Assembly: GCA_003208835.1 (NCBI GenBank)
Contig: QCVD01000003.1
Coordinates: 1 to 64,000 of the forward strand
DNA: 64,000 bases
Direction: 5' to 3'
Source: Synechococcus sp. AG-683-C23
Lineage (GTDB): Bacteria > Cyanobacteriota > Cyanobacteriia > PCC-6307 > Cyanobiaceae
The notes beneath the pieces were generated by a model, which was not told where the DNA came from, searched no databases, and was given only the letters and a program-made list of their open reading frames with translations. Below, piece by piece: positions 38,346 through 48,345 of this stretch. The position numbers and the translations under genes were made by a program. Every line of letters starts with the position of its first letter. Position 1 is the stretch's first letter.

Positions 38346-38683
38346 GGATGCTGCTTCTGATCTTTTGAGCGACGACCCAGCCAGACACTGCTTATCAACA
38401 ACAACAGCGCAAGACCCACAGCGGCAGTTGGCAACAAATGTCTTGAGTTAGATCGTCTAAATGGGGCATCTTGATGTTGGTCATCAACTGAAGCGAGTTC
38501 ATTGGCTCTCGCTTCTCGAAATTGAATTTGACGGCATCGGTCACAAAAAGTGCTGTTAATGCCACTGCCTTTTAATTTGAAGCCAAAACGCCCGATGATT
38601 TCAACGGGCGTCCCACAACTTCTGCAATTGAGGGTGAACACGGGCTTGGCAAGGAACGCCGAAACCGGTTTACCACCCTCCAC
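38300..38683 (-). CDS. Zinc-ribbon membrane protein
   Basis: 127 aa. An N-terminal zinc ribbon with CRSCGTPVE and FCDRCRQIQF (CxxC...CxxC) is followed by a polar linker and one membrane helix near residues 85-102 (TAAVGLALLLLISSVWLG). Probably a membrane-tethered cytoplasmic zinc-binding domain. Convergent overlap with mscS. Function unknown. Confidence 0.65.
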   Translation of the reverse strand: MEGGKPVSAFLAKPVFTLNCRSCGTPVEIIGRFGFKLKGSGINSTFCDRCRQIQFREARANELASVDDQHQDAPFRRSNSRHLLPTAAVGLALLLLISSVWLGRRSKDQKQHPQEEAAPVIRPLPSR

Positions 38684-38749
38684 CCATTAATGGGTGATGC
38701 AGAACAACCAAGTGGTTGAGGGTCTGGCAGGATTCAAAGAGCCCTGCTG

Positions 38750-39010
38750 GTGATCGTGCCGCGTTATCAAGCCCGCGTTCTGGTCCACCTGCGCCCCTCT
38801 GTGCTGGATCCTGCTGGGGAAGCCACAAAATGTGCCGCAATTCGTCTGGGTGTGGATGGGATCAGCAAACTGCGCATCGGAAAAGCCGTTGAGTTGGACA
38901 TTGATGCACCGAACGAAGAGGAGGCCCGACGTCGGCTCGAACTCCTGAGCGATCGGCTTCTCGCCAACCCAGTCATCGAGAACTGGTCCCTTGAGCTCAT
39001 GGATTCATGA
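38750..39010 (+). CDS. purS: Phosphoribosylformylglycinamidine synthase subunit PurS
   Basis: 86 aa, GTG start. PurS bridges PurQ and PurL in the FGAM synthase complex of purine synthesis. [33 protein letters not shown] and [13 protein letters not shown] match the family throughout. It overlaps purQ by an ATGA. Confidence 0.94.
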   Translation: MIVPRYQARVLVHLRPSVLDPAGEATKCAAIRLGVDGISKLRIGKAVELDIDAPNEEEARRRLELLSDRLLANPVIENWSLELMDS

Positions 39011-39660
39011 CGATCGGGGTTGTTGTTTTTCCTGGTTCAAACTGCGACCGGGATGTGCAATGGGCGATCGAGGGATGCCTCAACCTGCACACACGCCGTT
39101 TGTGGCATGAGGAAACCGATCTCAATGGGTTGGATGCTGTCGTCCTGCCAGGTGGGTTCAGCTACGGCGATTACCTGCGTTGCGGAGCCATCGCCCGATT
39201 TGCTCCAGTGCTCCAGTCCCTGATGGACTTCGCGGCGAAAGGCGGGAGGGTTCTGGGGATCTGCAATGGCTTCCAGGTGCTGACGGAATTGGAATTGCTC
39301 CCTGGAGCATTGACACGCAATCAAAATCTCCGCTTCATTTGCGAAGACGCATCACTACATGTGACGAGCGCCCGCACAGGCTGGCTGAAGGCCTATGGCA
39401 AAGAGGCCTCCCTTGTGCTGCCCATCGCCCATGGAGAAGGTCGTTATCAGTGCAGTAACGACACCTTGAAACAACTTCAGGATGACGACTGCATTGCGCT
39501 TCGTTACGGATCAAACCCCAATGGTTCAGTTGAAGACATTGCTGGAATCACTAATGCTTCTGGCAATGTTCTGGGATTAATGCCCCATCCAGAGCGCGCA
39601 TGCGACCCAGCCACCGGTGGCACCGACGGCCTCAGCTTGCTGCAAGCCCTGCTGAGCTGA
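39007..39660 (+). CDS. purQ: Phosphoribosylformylglycinamidine synthase subunit PurQ
   Basis: 217 aa. Class-I glutaminase that supplies ammonia to PurL. Oxyanion region [17 protein letters not shown], nucleophile Cys in GICNGFQVL, and the His-Glu pair in MPHPERA are intact. Overlaps purS at the start and the LD-carboxypeptidase start (TGATG) at its end. Confidence 0.96.
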   Translation: MTIGVVVFPGSNCDRDVQWAIEGCLNLHTRRLWHEETDLNGLDAVVLPGGFSYGDYLRCGAIARFAPVLQSLMDFAAKGGRVLGICNGFQVLTELELLPGALTRNQNLRFICEDASLHVTSARTGWLKAYGKEASLVLPIAHGEGRYQCSNDTLKQLQDDDCIALRYGSNPNGSVEDIAGITNASGNVLGLMPHPERACDPATGGTDGLSLLQALLS

Positions 39661-40624
39661 TGATCCAGCGCCGTTCGCTGCTGAAATCAGGGGCGGCCAC
39701 TGCGCTGGGTGCGCTCATCGGCGGACGGGCCAACGCTCGAGCCAGAGCATCCACCCCCAAACTTCCACCACTCCGAAAGGGATCCCGCTTACGCGCCGTC
39801 AATCCGGGCACTTGGATCGAGCCAGACACAACATTTGCTGCCCTGATCTACCGCTGCGCCGCCGAGGGTTGGACCTTGGAGATTCCGCCCTCAGTGACAG
39901 AGCAATGGCGATATTTCTGGGGCCATGACCATGAAAGGGCAGTCGAGCTATCGAGGGCTTGGACAGATCCCAACATTGAGACCGTGATCTCTCTCGATGG
40001 GGGATGGGACAGCGCTCGTGTCCTGGAGACTGGCTTTCAGTTCCCCCGCCGGCCCAAATGGAGCCTTGGCTTTTCAGAGAGCTCTTCCCTTCTGCTTGCC
40101 CAGTGGTCCGCGGGGCTGCCTGGGGCCATTGATGGCTCCACAAGTGGGCCAGCAGAGCAATGGCAACGAATCGTTGCCCTGCTCAAAGAACTGCCCGTCG
40201 CGCCCCTTGATGGAAGAGGCCTAGTTCAAGGCATCGGAGAAGCCCCCTCGTGGTGACCAACCTCACCGTGGGAACCCATCTGATCGGCACCCCCTGGATG
40301 CCCCATCTCGAAGGAGTCATTGTGATATTCGAGGACGTTGGGGAAGCCCCTTATCGCGTGGACCGGATATTGACCCAATGGAGAAACGCCGGGCTATTGG
40401 ACAATGTGGCAGGGGTGGCTTGTAGTCGGTTCAGCTTGATGGGAAAAAACACTCTTCCAGGTGATCTCAGCATGGGAGAGATTCTCGAGAACCGCCTGGG
40501 GGGATTGGGAGTGCCTTTGGTCGTGAACTTACCCATTGGCCACGACCTTCCCAACCAGGCCCTGCCGTTGGTTCAACAGGCACGCCTAGATGGTCGACGA
40601 GGGAGGCTTTCGCTCCTCCCTTGA
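39660..40624 (+). pseudogene. LD-carboxypeptidase (S66), frameshifted
   Basis: Twin-arginine-type signal (IQRRSLLKSGAATALGA), then the S66 nucleophile region LGFSESSSLLLAQ. At about 40237-40250 the frame breaks: GGC ATC GGA GAA GCC CCC TCG TGG TGA. One more C in this C5 tract would read GEAPLVVTNLTVGTHL and continue to the catalytic Glu (FEDVGEAPYRVDR) and His (LPIGHDLPN). So both halves are conserved but in two frames. Without a fix it cannot trim peptidoglycan tetrapeptides. Overlaps ggt by TTGA. Confidence 0.85.
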
Positions 40625-42399
40625 TTCGCACTCTTGTTCTGCTGCTGATTCTTTGCGCTGACCTCACCTTCCCTGACCTCGTGGGTGCTGAGCTCGTGGG
40701 CGCTGCTTCCGTGAGTCGGGATGACCCAGAGGGTGCCGAAAGTATCCATCGAGCGATCTCATCAGCCGCAGGTTTAGCGGTGGTGGTGACAGCCCACCCA
40801 CTCGCAACGGATGCCGCCCGAGAGATGTTGAAGCAAGGAGGCGATGCGGTGGATGCCCTCGTGGCAGCACAAACTGTGCTGGCCGTGGTGGAACCGCAAA
40901 GCTCAGGCCTGGGAGGTGGCGGATTTCTGTTGCATTGGAATGCACGACAACAGACGTTGGACGTGTTCGATGGTCGAGAACAAGCACCAAGTTCGAGCCA
41001 ACCGGACGATCTACTGAGACCTGACGGACGTCCCCTTCCGTGGCGTGAGGCCTCCAGACAACTCCGCGCCATTGGCATCCCAGGCACTGTGGCTCTGCTG
41101 TGGGATTCCCATCAGCGCTTTGGTCGCCTCCCATGGAACAGCACATTTCAACCGGCCATCAACTTGGCCCGAGATGGGTTTCGACCCACCCCACGGCTCT
41201 TGCGCTCGATCCGTTTGGCCAAACGGATCGGCACAGGCCACAGCCCAGGATTTGATCAGCTCTATCGACCTGGTGGTGAACGTCCAAGCCTGGATCAGGT
41301 GTTTCGAAATCCGGTACTCGGAGACACCCTTGAGCAGATTGCACGGGACGGTGGTCCCACGTTTTACGACGGGGTGCTGGCCGCTCAAATCCTGAATGGC
41401 ATCGCCGATCTTGGCTCGAACGAGCAGGCCTTTCAGGGATGGTCGTCAGCAGATCTCAAGAACTACTCAGTCATTCGACGACGTCCGGTCTGCCACCCCA
41501 TCCAGCGCTGGAAGCTCTGCACTGTGCCACCACCAAGTAGTGGTGGGCTCGCCATCCTCCAAACCCTGGCGCTGTTGGATGCCACTGGAGCGATCTCACC
41601 TCCCGGACGCCCAAAAGCGTGGCAACAGTTTGCCGCGGCCCTCCAATGGGCCGATGCAGATCGCTCCTATTGGGTCAACGACCCAAACGACTGGCATGTA
41701 CCGATGCAGGGATTGTTAGCTCCGCAATACCTCCGGGGACGAGCCAAGGCGATGCTGGATCAGCCGGACTCCATTCCAGGGCCAGGGTTACCACCGGGGC
41801 GCAGCCGTTACCCCTTTGCCAGAACAAGTCCTGGCATTGAACAAGGGACAACCCATCTTTCCATCGTTGATCGACACGGGAACATGGCCATCTACACAGG
41901 ATCGGTAGAAACAGTCTTTGGAAGTCGCCACGTCGTCGCCGGAATGGTGATGAACAATCAGCTCACGGACTTCGCCTTTCGGCCAGCCATCCAGGGTCGA
42001 CCGGTCGCGAACCGTCGCCTTCCAGGAAAACGCCCGATGTCATCAATGGCACCGCTCATCGTGTTCGAACAGGGGCAACCCGTCCTGGCCGTGGGGTCCC
42101 CTGGAGGACGAACCATTCCCCACTTCATCAGTCGCGTGCTGATGGCATCACTGTTGTGGGGACTCACTCCTGAACAGTCCGTTGCCATGCCCCATATCTC
42201 GATCCGCGGCAACGGGCTGGTGGCTGAGCGCGATTCACCCACCCCCTGGCCATTTGCTTGGACAGAGCTCAGGAGGGGAGAGCAGCAGGTCAAATCCCAA
42301 CCGCTGAACAGCGGCATTGCCCTGCTTCAGCTGATCCAAGGGCGCTGGCATGGCGTCGCGGATCCGCGGAGGGAGGGCACCGCGATAGCCCTTCCTTGA
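40621..42399 (+). CDS. ggt: Gamma-glutamyltransferase
   Basis: 592 aa, TTG start overlapping the previous stop. Signal peptide (IRTLVLLLILCADLTF), then the GGT fold: MLKQGGDAVDALVAAQ, QSSGLGGGGFLLHW, and the autoprocessing Thr in GTTHLSIVDRHGN (about residue 410), with PMSSMAPLIVF and SPGGRTIP near the end. A periplasmic enzyme that cleaves glutathione and related gamma-glutamyl bonds after splitting itself into two subunits. Fourth gene of purS-purQ-ldc-ggt. Confidence 0.94.
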   Translation: MIRTLVLLLILCADLTFPDLVGAELVGAASVSRDDPEGAESIHRAISSAAGLAVVVTAHPLATDAAREMLKQGGDAVDALVAAQTVLAVVEPQSSGLGGGGFLLHWNARQQTLDVFDGREQAPSSSQPDDLLRPDGRPLPWREASRQLRAIGIPGTVALLWDSHQRFGRLPWNSTFQPAINLARDGFRPTPRLLRSIRLAKRIGTGHSPGFDQLYRPGGERPSLDQVFRNPVLGDTLEQIARDGGPTFYDGVLAAQILNGIADLGSNEQAFQGWSSADLKNYSVIRRRPVCHPIQRWKLCTVPPPSSGGLAILQTLALLDATGAISPPGRPKAWQQFAAALQWADADRSYWVNDPNDWHVPMQGLLAPQYLRGRAKAMLDQPDSIPGPGLPPGRSRYPFARTSPGIEQGTTHLSIVDRHGNMAIYTGSVETVFGSRHVVAGMVMNNQLTDFAFRPAIQGRPVANRRLPGKRPMSSMAPLIVFEQGQPVLAVGSPGGRTIPHFISRVLMASLLWGLTPEQSVAMPHISIRGNGLVAERDSPTPWPFAWTELRRGEQQVKSQPLNSGIALLQLIQGRWHGVADPRREGTAIALP

Positions 42400-42662
42400 A
42401 ACAGAAGCTATGAGTCAAAAACCGAAGGATGGAACCGTGGCAGATCTCACCATTGCCAATTCCGTTGTCAATCTCATCTAGGGGGACATTCAAGAACATC
42501 TGCCGATAAGGCACATTCTCTTGGCTGGAGATGAGCTGGGCCTGGGAACCACCACCAGTATCGACAAAGGGGAACTCCCTTTTCTGCAAAATCGAGATAA
42601 CACCAGTGCTATTCGGCGATGAGTAGCCCACTACGGCAGCATCGTGCACCTTTCCCCTAGCG
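42400..42662. other. Gap with minus-strand open frame
   Basis: About 260 bp after ggt. A minus frame from 42649 reads VVGYSSPNSTGVISILQ and PYRQMFLNVPLDEIDNGIGN before running on antisense to ggt. It has protein-like character and a G-rich stretch before it, but no known family, so it is not called as a gene. Confidence 0.35.
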
Positions 42663-42974
42663 ATGGAAGCAGCAACTTTTCATACTTCTGTCTGTTTCAC
42701 CTCGGATGCCACGGCTCTGCGGAGACCCGTCCAACTGAGCAAGCTCGGGCTTCAGGAAGGGCGACCACTGCAAGAACTCGTCGAAGCAGCGATCAAAGCC
42801 GTGCTTCAACAGAGAATCCTGGAGGACGCGCCTGTTTATGGGGTTCGACTTGTGGCCCACTGGCAAGAGTTGGTGATCACAGTGGCCTCCAAGCTCTGCA
42901 TAGGGCAGCAACGCCATAACAAAGCATTGGTCACCAGCAATGCCAACCCAACGACTGCGGAACGGAGCATCTGA
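42663..42974 (+). CDS. Hypothetical protein, possibly relic
   Basis: 103 aa, ATG start. LSKLGLQEGRPLQELVEAAIK and VYGVRLVAHWQELVITVASKL look like a small alpha/beta domain; the ends look less coding-like. The antisense frame is also open. No family recognised. Confidence 0.35.
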   Translation: MEAATFHTSVCFTSDATALRRPVQLSKLGLQEGRPLQELVEAAIKAVLQQRILEDAPVYGVRLVAHWQELVITVASKLCIGQQRHNKALVTSNANPTTAERSI

Positions 42975-42977
42975 GAC

Positions 42978-43605
42978 ATGCTTCAGCACTACCGACTCTC
43001 TCCGCTACGCCCAGAGGAAAACGACGATCCGATTCGATATCTGGGTTGGTCCATACACTGGGACTGCTGTGGCTTCTTCGATACGGCACCCAAACGTGGA
43101 TGCGTCACTGTTCCCCAAGCGGGTATCCATCTGCATGGATGCAAAACGGACTTGGCCTGCAGAGGTCACTTACACCATGAACATGCATCCACCAGGTTGG
43201 GTGCGCTCTACAGCTTGGTGTTCTACTCGCTGAGAACCATCCAAAAGCTCTACAGCGACCTCGCCACCTAACAGCTTCGGTACGACAGTGGGTTAAGGCG
43301 TCAAACTCGTAGAACTCGACGTCAACGACGTCGGCATCAGCGTGGTGTTGGACGACTTGTACAGCAGCCATCGCTATGTGCGGATTCCTTGGATGGATGT
43401 GGGTAGATCAGAAGACTTCTGCCTGGCCTGGGAGCTCGCGCCTGGTGCGCATCTGATCGAGGTGATCGCTGATCTCGAAGACCGGGTGATCAAAGCCGCG
43501 CGTGGTCGAGAGAACAACCCGTTGCAACTGAAGCTTGTGGTGCGAGTGGCACATTGCACAAACAAAAAAATGGGGCCCAGTAGGCCCCAAGCGATTCATT
43601 GCTGA
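42978..43605 (+). pseudogene. Possible degenerate gene
   Basis: One frame (in phase from 42940 to 43605) is interrupted by two stops (TGA 43231-43233 and a TAA near 43290) but reads protein-like on both sides: KRVSICMDAKRTWPAEVTYT before them, and VKLVELDVNDVGISVVLDD, FCLAWELAPGAHLIEVIADL after them. A 97-codon overlapping frame (42978-43271) competes. No family recognised; a decayed gene is the simplest reading. Confidence 0.35.
43564..43590 (-). terminator. Terminator of class II aldolase gene
   Basis: On the minus strand, GGGGCC and GGCCCC flank a short loop and are followed by seven Ts. It lies about 22 bp after the fba stop, in the correct orientation for that gene. Confidence 0.85.
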
Positions 43606-43612
43606 GTGCTGA

Positions 43613-44686
43613 TCAGACAGCAACAGCCGTTTTGGGATCAAGAACACCCTTGGCGTATAGGCCGGCGTAGTAGTTGATGTCGCTTTGCTTGATCTTACTG
43701 GCGTTACCGGCAGCCCAGAACTGCTGATAACGATCGAGGCAAACCTGCTTCATGTACTTCCTTGCCGGCTTGTTGAAGTGGCGGGGATCGAAATTGGCCG
43801 GATCAGCCATGGCTGCTTCACGAACAGCAGCGGTGAAGGCGAGGCGGTTGTCTGTGTCGATATTTACCTTGCGAACACCATTACGAATGCCTTCCTGGAT
43901 CTCTTCGACAGGAACGCCGTAGGTCTCAGGGATAGCACCGCCGTACTTGTTGATCATCTCCAGCCATTCCTGAGGAACGGAGGAGGAACCATGCATCACC
44001 AGGTGGGTGTTGGGGATGGCTTTGTGAATTTCAGCGATGCGGCTGATCGCCAGCACTTCACCTGTGGGCTTGCGGGTGAATTTGTACGCACCATGGCTTG
44101 TGCCGATGGCGATGGCCAGTGCATCCACCTTTGTTTTGGCGACAAAATCAGCTGCTTCTGCTGGGTCGGTGAGGAGCTGATCTTTGGAGAGTTCACCTTC
44201 AAAGCCATGGCCGTCTTCGGCTTCACCTTTACCGGTTTCTAAGGAGCCGAGGCAACCCAGTTCACCCTCAACACTCACGCCGATGGCATGGGCAACATCC
44301 ACCACGTCTTTGGTGACATTGACGTTGTAGTCGTAGCTGGCAGGTGTCTTGGCATCAGCTTCGAGGGAACCATCCATCATCACGGAGGTGAAGCCGTTGG
44401 CCGCAGCACCGAAGCAAGTAGCGGGGCTATTGCCGTGGTCCTGGTGCATCACCACCGGGATGTTGGGGTAGGTCTCAACCGCAGCCAGGATCAGGTGGCG
44501 AAGAAAGTTTTCGCCTGCATAGGTCCGCGCACCGCGCGAGGCCTGCAGGATCACTGGGGAATCGGTCTCGTTAGCCGCTTCCATGATCGACTGCACCTGC
44601 TCAAGGTTGTTCACGTTGAACGCAGGAATGCCGTAGCCGTTTTCGGCGGCGTGGTCTAGCAGTAGACGGAGCGGTACGAGCGCCAT
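43613..44686 (-). CDS. fba: Fructose-bisphosphate aldolase, class II
   Basis: 357 aa. Zn-dependent aldolase forming FBP or sedoheptulose-1,7-bisphosphate in the Calvin cycle. Features: [15 protein letters not shown], metal-site His in [27 protein letters not shown], and the phosphate-site [19 protein letters not shown] and [11 protein letters not shown]. Start ATG ([17 protein letters not shown]). Upstream lies a short inverted repeat that may be an operator. Head-to-tail with the class I aldolase. Confidence 0.96.
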   Translation of the reverse strand: MALVPLRLLLDHAAENGYGIPAFNVNNLEQVQSIMEAANETDSPVILQASRGARTYAGENFLRHLILAAVETYPNIPVVMHQDHGNSPATCFGAAANGFTSVMMDGSLEADAKTPASYDYNVNVTKDVVDVAHAIGVSVEGELGCLGSLETGKGEAEDGHGFEGELSKDQLLTDPAEAADFVAKTKVDALAIAIGTSHGAYKFTRKPTGEVLAISRIAEIHKAIPNTHLVMHGSSSVPQEWLEMINKYGGAIPETYGVPVEEIQEGIRNGVRKVNIDTDNRLAFTAAVREAAMADPANFDPRHFNKPARKYMKQVCLDRYQQFWAAGNASKIKQSDINYYAGLYAKGVLDPKTAVAV

Positions 44687-44712
44687 AGTGAAATCTCAGT
44701 GAAGGCCAATCA

Positions 44713-44728
44713 ACGGACAAATGTCCGT
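44713..44728. promoter_or_regulatory. Inverted repeat upstream of fba
   Basis: ACGGAC and GTCCGT flank AAAT, a perfect 6-bp hairpin or operator half-site pair, 27 nt before the fba start codon. Position suggests a repressor site or 5' UTR hairpin; function is inference. Confidence 0.45.
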
Positions 44729-44767
44729 AGCCGCGAGACTTTACCTTTGAGTCGTGTGAAATGTCAC

Positions 44768-44800
44768 GACACTCCGTTGCCTAAACGACGCGGGAGTGTC
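44768..44800. repeat. Inverted repeat between the two aldolase genes
   Basis: GACACTCC and GGAGTGTC are exact 8-bp reverse complements 17 nt apart, just after the class I aldolase stop. No T run on the minus strand, so it may be a weak terminator, an mRNA processing hairpin or an operator for fba. Confidence 0.5.
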
Positions 44801-44812
44801 AAATGCAATCGC

Positions 44813-45880
44813 TTAGTAGGTGTAACCAGCCACAAAGAGCTGTTCATCAGACGACGGTTGCGACCCCGCGACATAACGACCTTGAGACGCTTCTGAATTG
44901 GCTTGTGCTCGCGCAAGAAGCGCGGCTTGACCCTTTTCGGTCTCCGATCCTTTCCATGCTTTCAAGCATGAATGTTGCAGTGCCCGTCCATAGGAAAAGC
45001 CGAGATTCCAGCTTGCTTTTTTAGAGAGACTATTCATCGTATTGAGATAAATAGATGCAGCTTCTTCACTCAAGCCACCGGATAGAAAAACAATTCCTGG
45101 GACACTGGCAGGAACACTTCTCTCCAAGGTTCGGACAGTCATTTCAGCAACAATCTTTGGATCGGCCTTCTGGGGACAATCAGCCCCCTGCACCGTCATC
45201 GATGGCTTAAGCAATGTGCCTTCTAAAAGAACACCGTTGGCATGGCAAGCCTGATAAACCTCTTGGATAACTCGCTCTTGAACAGCTGCAGTCACCTCAA
45301 TCGTATGGTCACCATCCATCAAAATTTCAGGTTCAATAATTGGGACTAAACCCGACTCCTGAACACTTCTGGCATAACGGGCAAGTCCCCAGGCATTTTC
45401 ACGAACCGAGAGATCAGAAGGACAGCCATCGGCTGTGATCTGGAGAACTGCGCGCCACTTAGCAAAGCGAGCACCTTGGGCGTAGTAGTCGGCAGCACGC
45501 TCCACCAAGCCGTCGAGACCAGTGCAAAGGGTTTCCACAGATCCTGCGCCAGGAAGAGGGCGAAGACCCTGATCAACTTTGATTCCTGGGATCACACCCA
45601 GCTTCTGCAACTTTTTAACCATCGACTCACCGTCTGCATGGTTTTGGAACAACGTCTCTTCGTAGAGAATCGCACCACTGATGTATTGCCCTAGGCCTGC
45701 TGATGTGAACAGCATGCCGCGATAGGCCTGGCGATTTGCCTCTGTATTTTCAACATTTATTGAGCCCAATCTCTTGCCAACTGTCTTGGTGGATTCATCC
45801 ACAGCAAGAATTCCTTTCCCAGACTCAGCGAGAGCACGTGCTGTTGCAATAAGCTCTTGAGAAAAGTCAGTAAGCGACAT
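44813..45880 (-). CDS. fda: Fructose-bisphosphate aldolase, class I
   Basis: 355 aa. Schiff-base aldolase: GKGILAVDESTKTVGKRL, GIKVDQGL, ARFAKWRAVLQI, EPEILMDGDH, ILLEGTLLKPSM-like LLEGTLLKPSM with the substrate-binding Lys, and FLSGGLSEEAA. Full length for the family. Encodes an activity that duplicates the adjacent class II enzyme, possibly serving glycolysis or low-Zn conditions (inference). Confidence 0.95.
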   Translation of the reverse strand: MSLTDFSQELIATARALAESGKGILAVDESTKTVGKRLGSINVENTEANRQAYRGMLFTSAGLGQYISGAILYEETLFQNHADGESMVKKLQKLGVIPGIKVDQGLRPLPGAGSVETLCTGLDGLVERAADYYAQGARFAKWRAVLQITADGCPSDLSVRENAWGLARYARSVQESGLVPIIEPEILMDGDHTIEVTAAVQERVIQEVYQACHANGVLLEGTLLKPSMTVQGADCPQKADPKIVAEMTVRTLERSVPASVPGIVFLSGGLSEEAASIYLNTMNSLSKKASWNLGFSYGRALQHSCLKAWKGSETEKGQAALLARAQANSEASQGRYVAGSQPSSDEQLFVAGYTY

Positions 45881-46004
45881 ACTTAACCAAAAAGGAAACT
45901 GTTATCTAGTCGGAAAATTTCGACAACTTGTCATTCGCTAACAAGCCATCGTGTCAATTGCGACAAATCATTGATTCATAGCGTCCAAGATTTTGGAATT
46001 CAGG

Positions 46005-47072
46005 CTATTTCGATGCTGCTGCATCACACGCAAACCGGCTCGCCACGCCTTCCATCAATCCCGGAACCATCGGTTGCCCGCTGCGCATACTCTCCGCCCA
46101 CCAGCCCTGAATCCTTGCCACGGGAGCCACGCGACCATCACTCCAGGTGGTGGAGAAGGCCAAATCCGCATCAGCCTGGATCGATCGCAGCGGTTCTCCA
46201 GAGGATGTATGCCAAAGGGAGAACCCATGGACATAGTCCTTTTGATTCTCGCTACCCAGGATCAGGGTTCCCTTGGATCCATACACTTCCAACCAGCAGC
46301 CGCGGCCTTGGCGAGCGACCGACGCAAGATTCAACTGCGCCGGCACTGCACAATCAGAACGCCCTTGCCAGTTCAGGGTGGTCTGAATCAAGGCAACGTC
46401 TTCCGCATCAACGGCTTTCATTGCACCATCCGCGCCAGGGCGCTCAGGGATTGAGACGCTGTTCAGCGATTGGACCGACCCCACCGGGCCAATCAACCAA
46501 GCCAACGTATCGAAAGCATGGGTCCCCAAGGCACCAATCACTCCACCGCCGGCTTTGCGATCGGAATACCAGTTCCAGCCACGGCTGGCATCGGCCCGGC
46601 TACTCATCAACCAATCCAACTTGACCAACCAAGGGGTCCCCACGGCGCCCGATCGCAACAAGCGCTCGGCCTGCATGAATAAAGGCACCGCTCTGTACTC
46701 GTAATCCACAGCGACGCTTCGCTGTTGCCGCAGCGCTAACCGCTGCAATTCCATCGCCTCATCTGCATGAAGCGCGATCGGTTTTTCCAGCAACACATGT
46801 TTGCCCGCTTGAAGCGCTGCACGGGCCAAATCGAAACGCGGCCCAGGGGGCGTCGCCACAATCACCGCATCCACCACGGGATCAGCCAGCAACGCATCCC
46901 AGTTGTCGTAGCCCTTAAGCCCCGACTCCGCACAGGCCCGGTCCAAACGCTCACGGCGGGGATGCCAAATCGCCACCGCCTCTAGGTCCTGATTGGCCTC
47001 TAAGGCCGGCAGATGCACCTTTTCACCGAAACCAAGTCCGGCAACAGCAACTCCAATGGGTTGTGTGGACAT
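46005..47072 (-). CDS. Gfo/Idh/MocA-family oxidoreductase
   Basis: 355 aa. Rossmann GVAVAGLGFGEKVHLPAL, EKPIALHADEAMEL (catalytic Lys of the EKP motif) and the C-terminal alpha/beta domain with GGGVIGALGTHAFDTLAWL. NAD(P)-dependent sugar or related dehydrogenase; substrate not predictable. One base separates its start from the stop of the upstream gene, indicating an operon with accD. Confidence 0.88.
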   Translation of the reverse strand: MSTQPIGVAVAGLGFGEKVHLPALEANQDLEAVAIWHPRRERLDRACAESGLKGYDNWDALLADPVVDAVIVATPPGPRFDLARAALQAGKHVLLEKPIALHADEAMELQRLALRQQRSVAVDYEYRAVPLFMQAERLLRSGAVGTPWLVKLDWLMSSRADASRGWNWYSDRKAGGGVIGALGTHAFDTLAWLIGPVGSVQSLNSVSIPERPGADGAMKAVDAEDVALIQTTLNWQGRSDCAVPAQLNLASVARQGRGCWLEVYGSKGTLILGSENQKDYVHGFSLWHTSSGEPLRSIQADADLAFSTTWSDGRVAPVARIQGWWAESMRSGQPMVPGLMEGVASRFACDAAASK

Positions 47073-47073
47073 G

Positions 47074-47445
47074 TCAGCTGGAGAGAGGTTCGTTGCAGAC
47101 AGCTTCGATCACCGAAGCGATCAAACCATCGTTCTCTGCAGCCTGAAAGGTGGAACGAAATCGGGGAATTCCGTTGACTTGTTTGTCGCGATACAGCGAC
47201 TGCCCACAATCAAGCTCCATCACGTAGAGCTCCCCCTGACGCTGTTCTCCATCCTCGGATGGAGCTGGTGTAAACCGACTGAGCACCGTGCGCAGACCGT
47301 TTTTATTGTCTCGAATACTGCCGCGGTCCCACCACTGCTGACCCGCATCGGTGGCAGGCACTTCAATCCATTCCACGGGTCCAGCCCAGCTGATTCCCAC
47401 AAAACAGAACAGGGCGATGAACAGAACGAGAAGGCGACGAATCAT
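47074..47445 (-). CDS. Small exported protein, unknown
   Basis: 123 aa. Clear signal peptide ([19 protein letters not shown]), then a soluble domain with [35 protein letters not shown] and a second Cys near the end ([10 protein letters not shown]), which may form a disulphide. Starts with an ATGA overlap on the accD stop. Confidence 0.65.
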   Translation of the reverse strand: MIRRLLVLFIALFCFVGISWAGPVEWIEVPATDAGQQWWDRGSIRDNKNGLRTVLSRFTPAPSEDGEQRQGELYVMELDCGQSLYRDKQVNGIPRFRSTFQAAENDGLIASVIEAVCNEPLSS

Positions 47446-48323
47446 GCGTTAGTGAGCTCCAAAGACTTCGATCCATGCAGGCGGAGGAGAGATGCCAGCG
47501 TGCTGCGGAATTGGGTCCGCGGAACGATGGTGTCGACGAAACCGTGGTCTTGGAGATATTCAGCCGTTTGAAAGTTATCGGGCAATTTCTCACGCAACGT
47601 CTGTTCAATCACCCGACGACCGGCAAACCCAATCAAGGCCTTCGGCTCAGCCAAAATCAGATCACCCAGCATCGCAAAGCTTGCGGTAACTCCACCCGTG
47701 GTTGGGTGGGTGAGCAGCGGTAAATACAGCAGCTCAGCCTCCCGGTGACGTTCCAGAGCTCCAGAAATTTTGGCCATCTGCATCAGGCTCAACATCCCCT
47801 CCTGCATGCGCGCACCCCCGGATGCACACACGATCAACAGGGGGAGCTTGCGTTTGGTGCATTCCTCCACCAAACGGGTGATTTTTTCCCCCACCACAGA
47901 GCCCATGGATCCGCCCATGAAGCGAAAATCCATGACCGCCAAACCCATGCCAATCCCATCCACGAGGCACAATCCGGTGACCACCCCGTCGTTCAATCCA
48001 GTCGCAGCCTGACTTTCCCGCAAGCGGTCTGCGTAGGCACGACGATCTTTAAATCCCAGCGGGTCGACGGGAGCCAGATGCTCATTCAGGGGTTGGAAAC
48101 TCTCCGAATCAGCAATCAGAGCAATCCGTTCGGAGCTGTCGATGCGGTGGTGGTATCCACAACCCGCACAGACACTGGCGTTCAAGCGAAGGTCCTTGAG
48201 ATACACAACAAGCCCGCACTCGGGGCACTTGCTCCAAAGGCCATCCCCCTCTTCGGGTTCCTGTTTGACATTGCCGACGTACTGACCTTTACGGCGATCA
48301 GCAAACCAGTCGAACAGAGACAC
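47442..48323 (-). CDS. accD: Acetyl-CoA carboxylase carboxyltransferase beta
   Basis: About 293 aa from GTG 48323 ([14 protein letters not shown]); ATG 48341 is an in-frame alternative. Zinc finger [13 protein letters not shown]...CAGCGYHH, then the carboxyltransferase core with [15 protein letters not shown] and [18 protein letters not shown]. Pairs with AccA to make malonyl-CoA for fatty acids. Five nt or so downstream of the prepilin peptidase gene. Confidence 0.95.
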   Translation of the reverse strand: MSLFDWFADRRKGQYVGNVKQEPEEGDGLWSKCPECGLVVYLKDLRLNASVCAGCGYHHRIDSSERIALIADSESFQPLNEHLAPVDPLGFKDRRAYADRLRESQAATGLNDGVVTGLCLVDGIGMGLAVMDFRFMGGSMGSVVGEKITRLVEECTKRKLPLLIVCASGGARMQEGMLSLMQMAKISGALERHREAELLYLPLLTHPTTGGVTASFAMLGDLILAEPKALIGFAGRRVIEQTLREKLPDNFQTAEYLQDHGFVDTIVPRTQFRSTLASLLRLHGSKSLELTNA

Positions 48324-48345
48324 ACGAACCGGTCGGTTCATCCCA

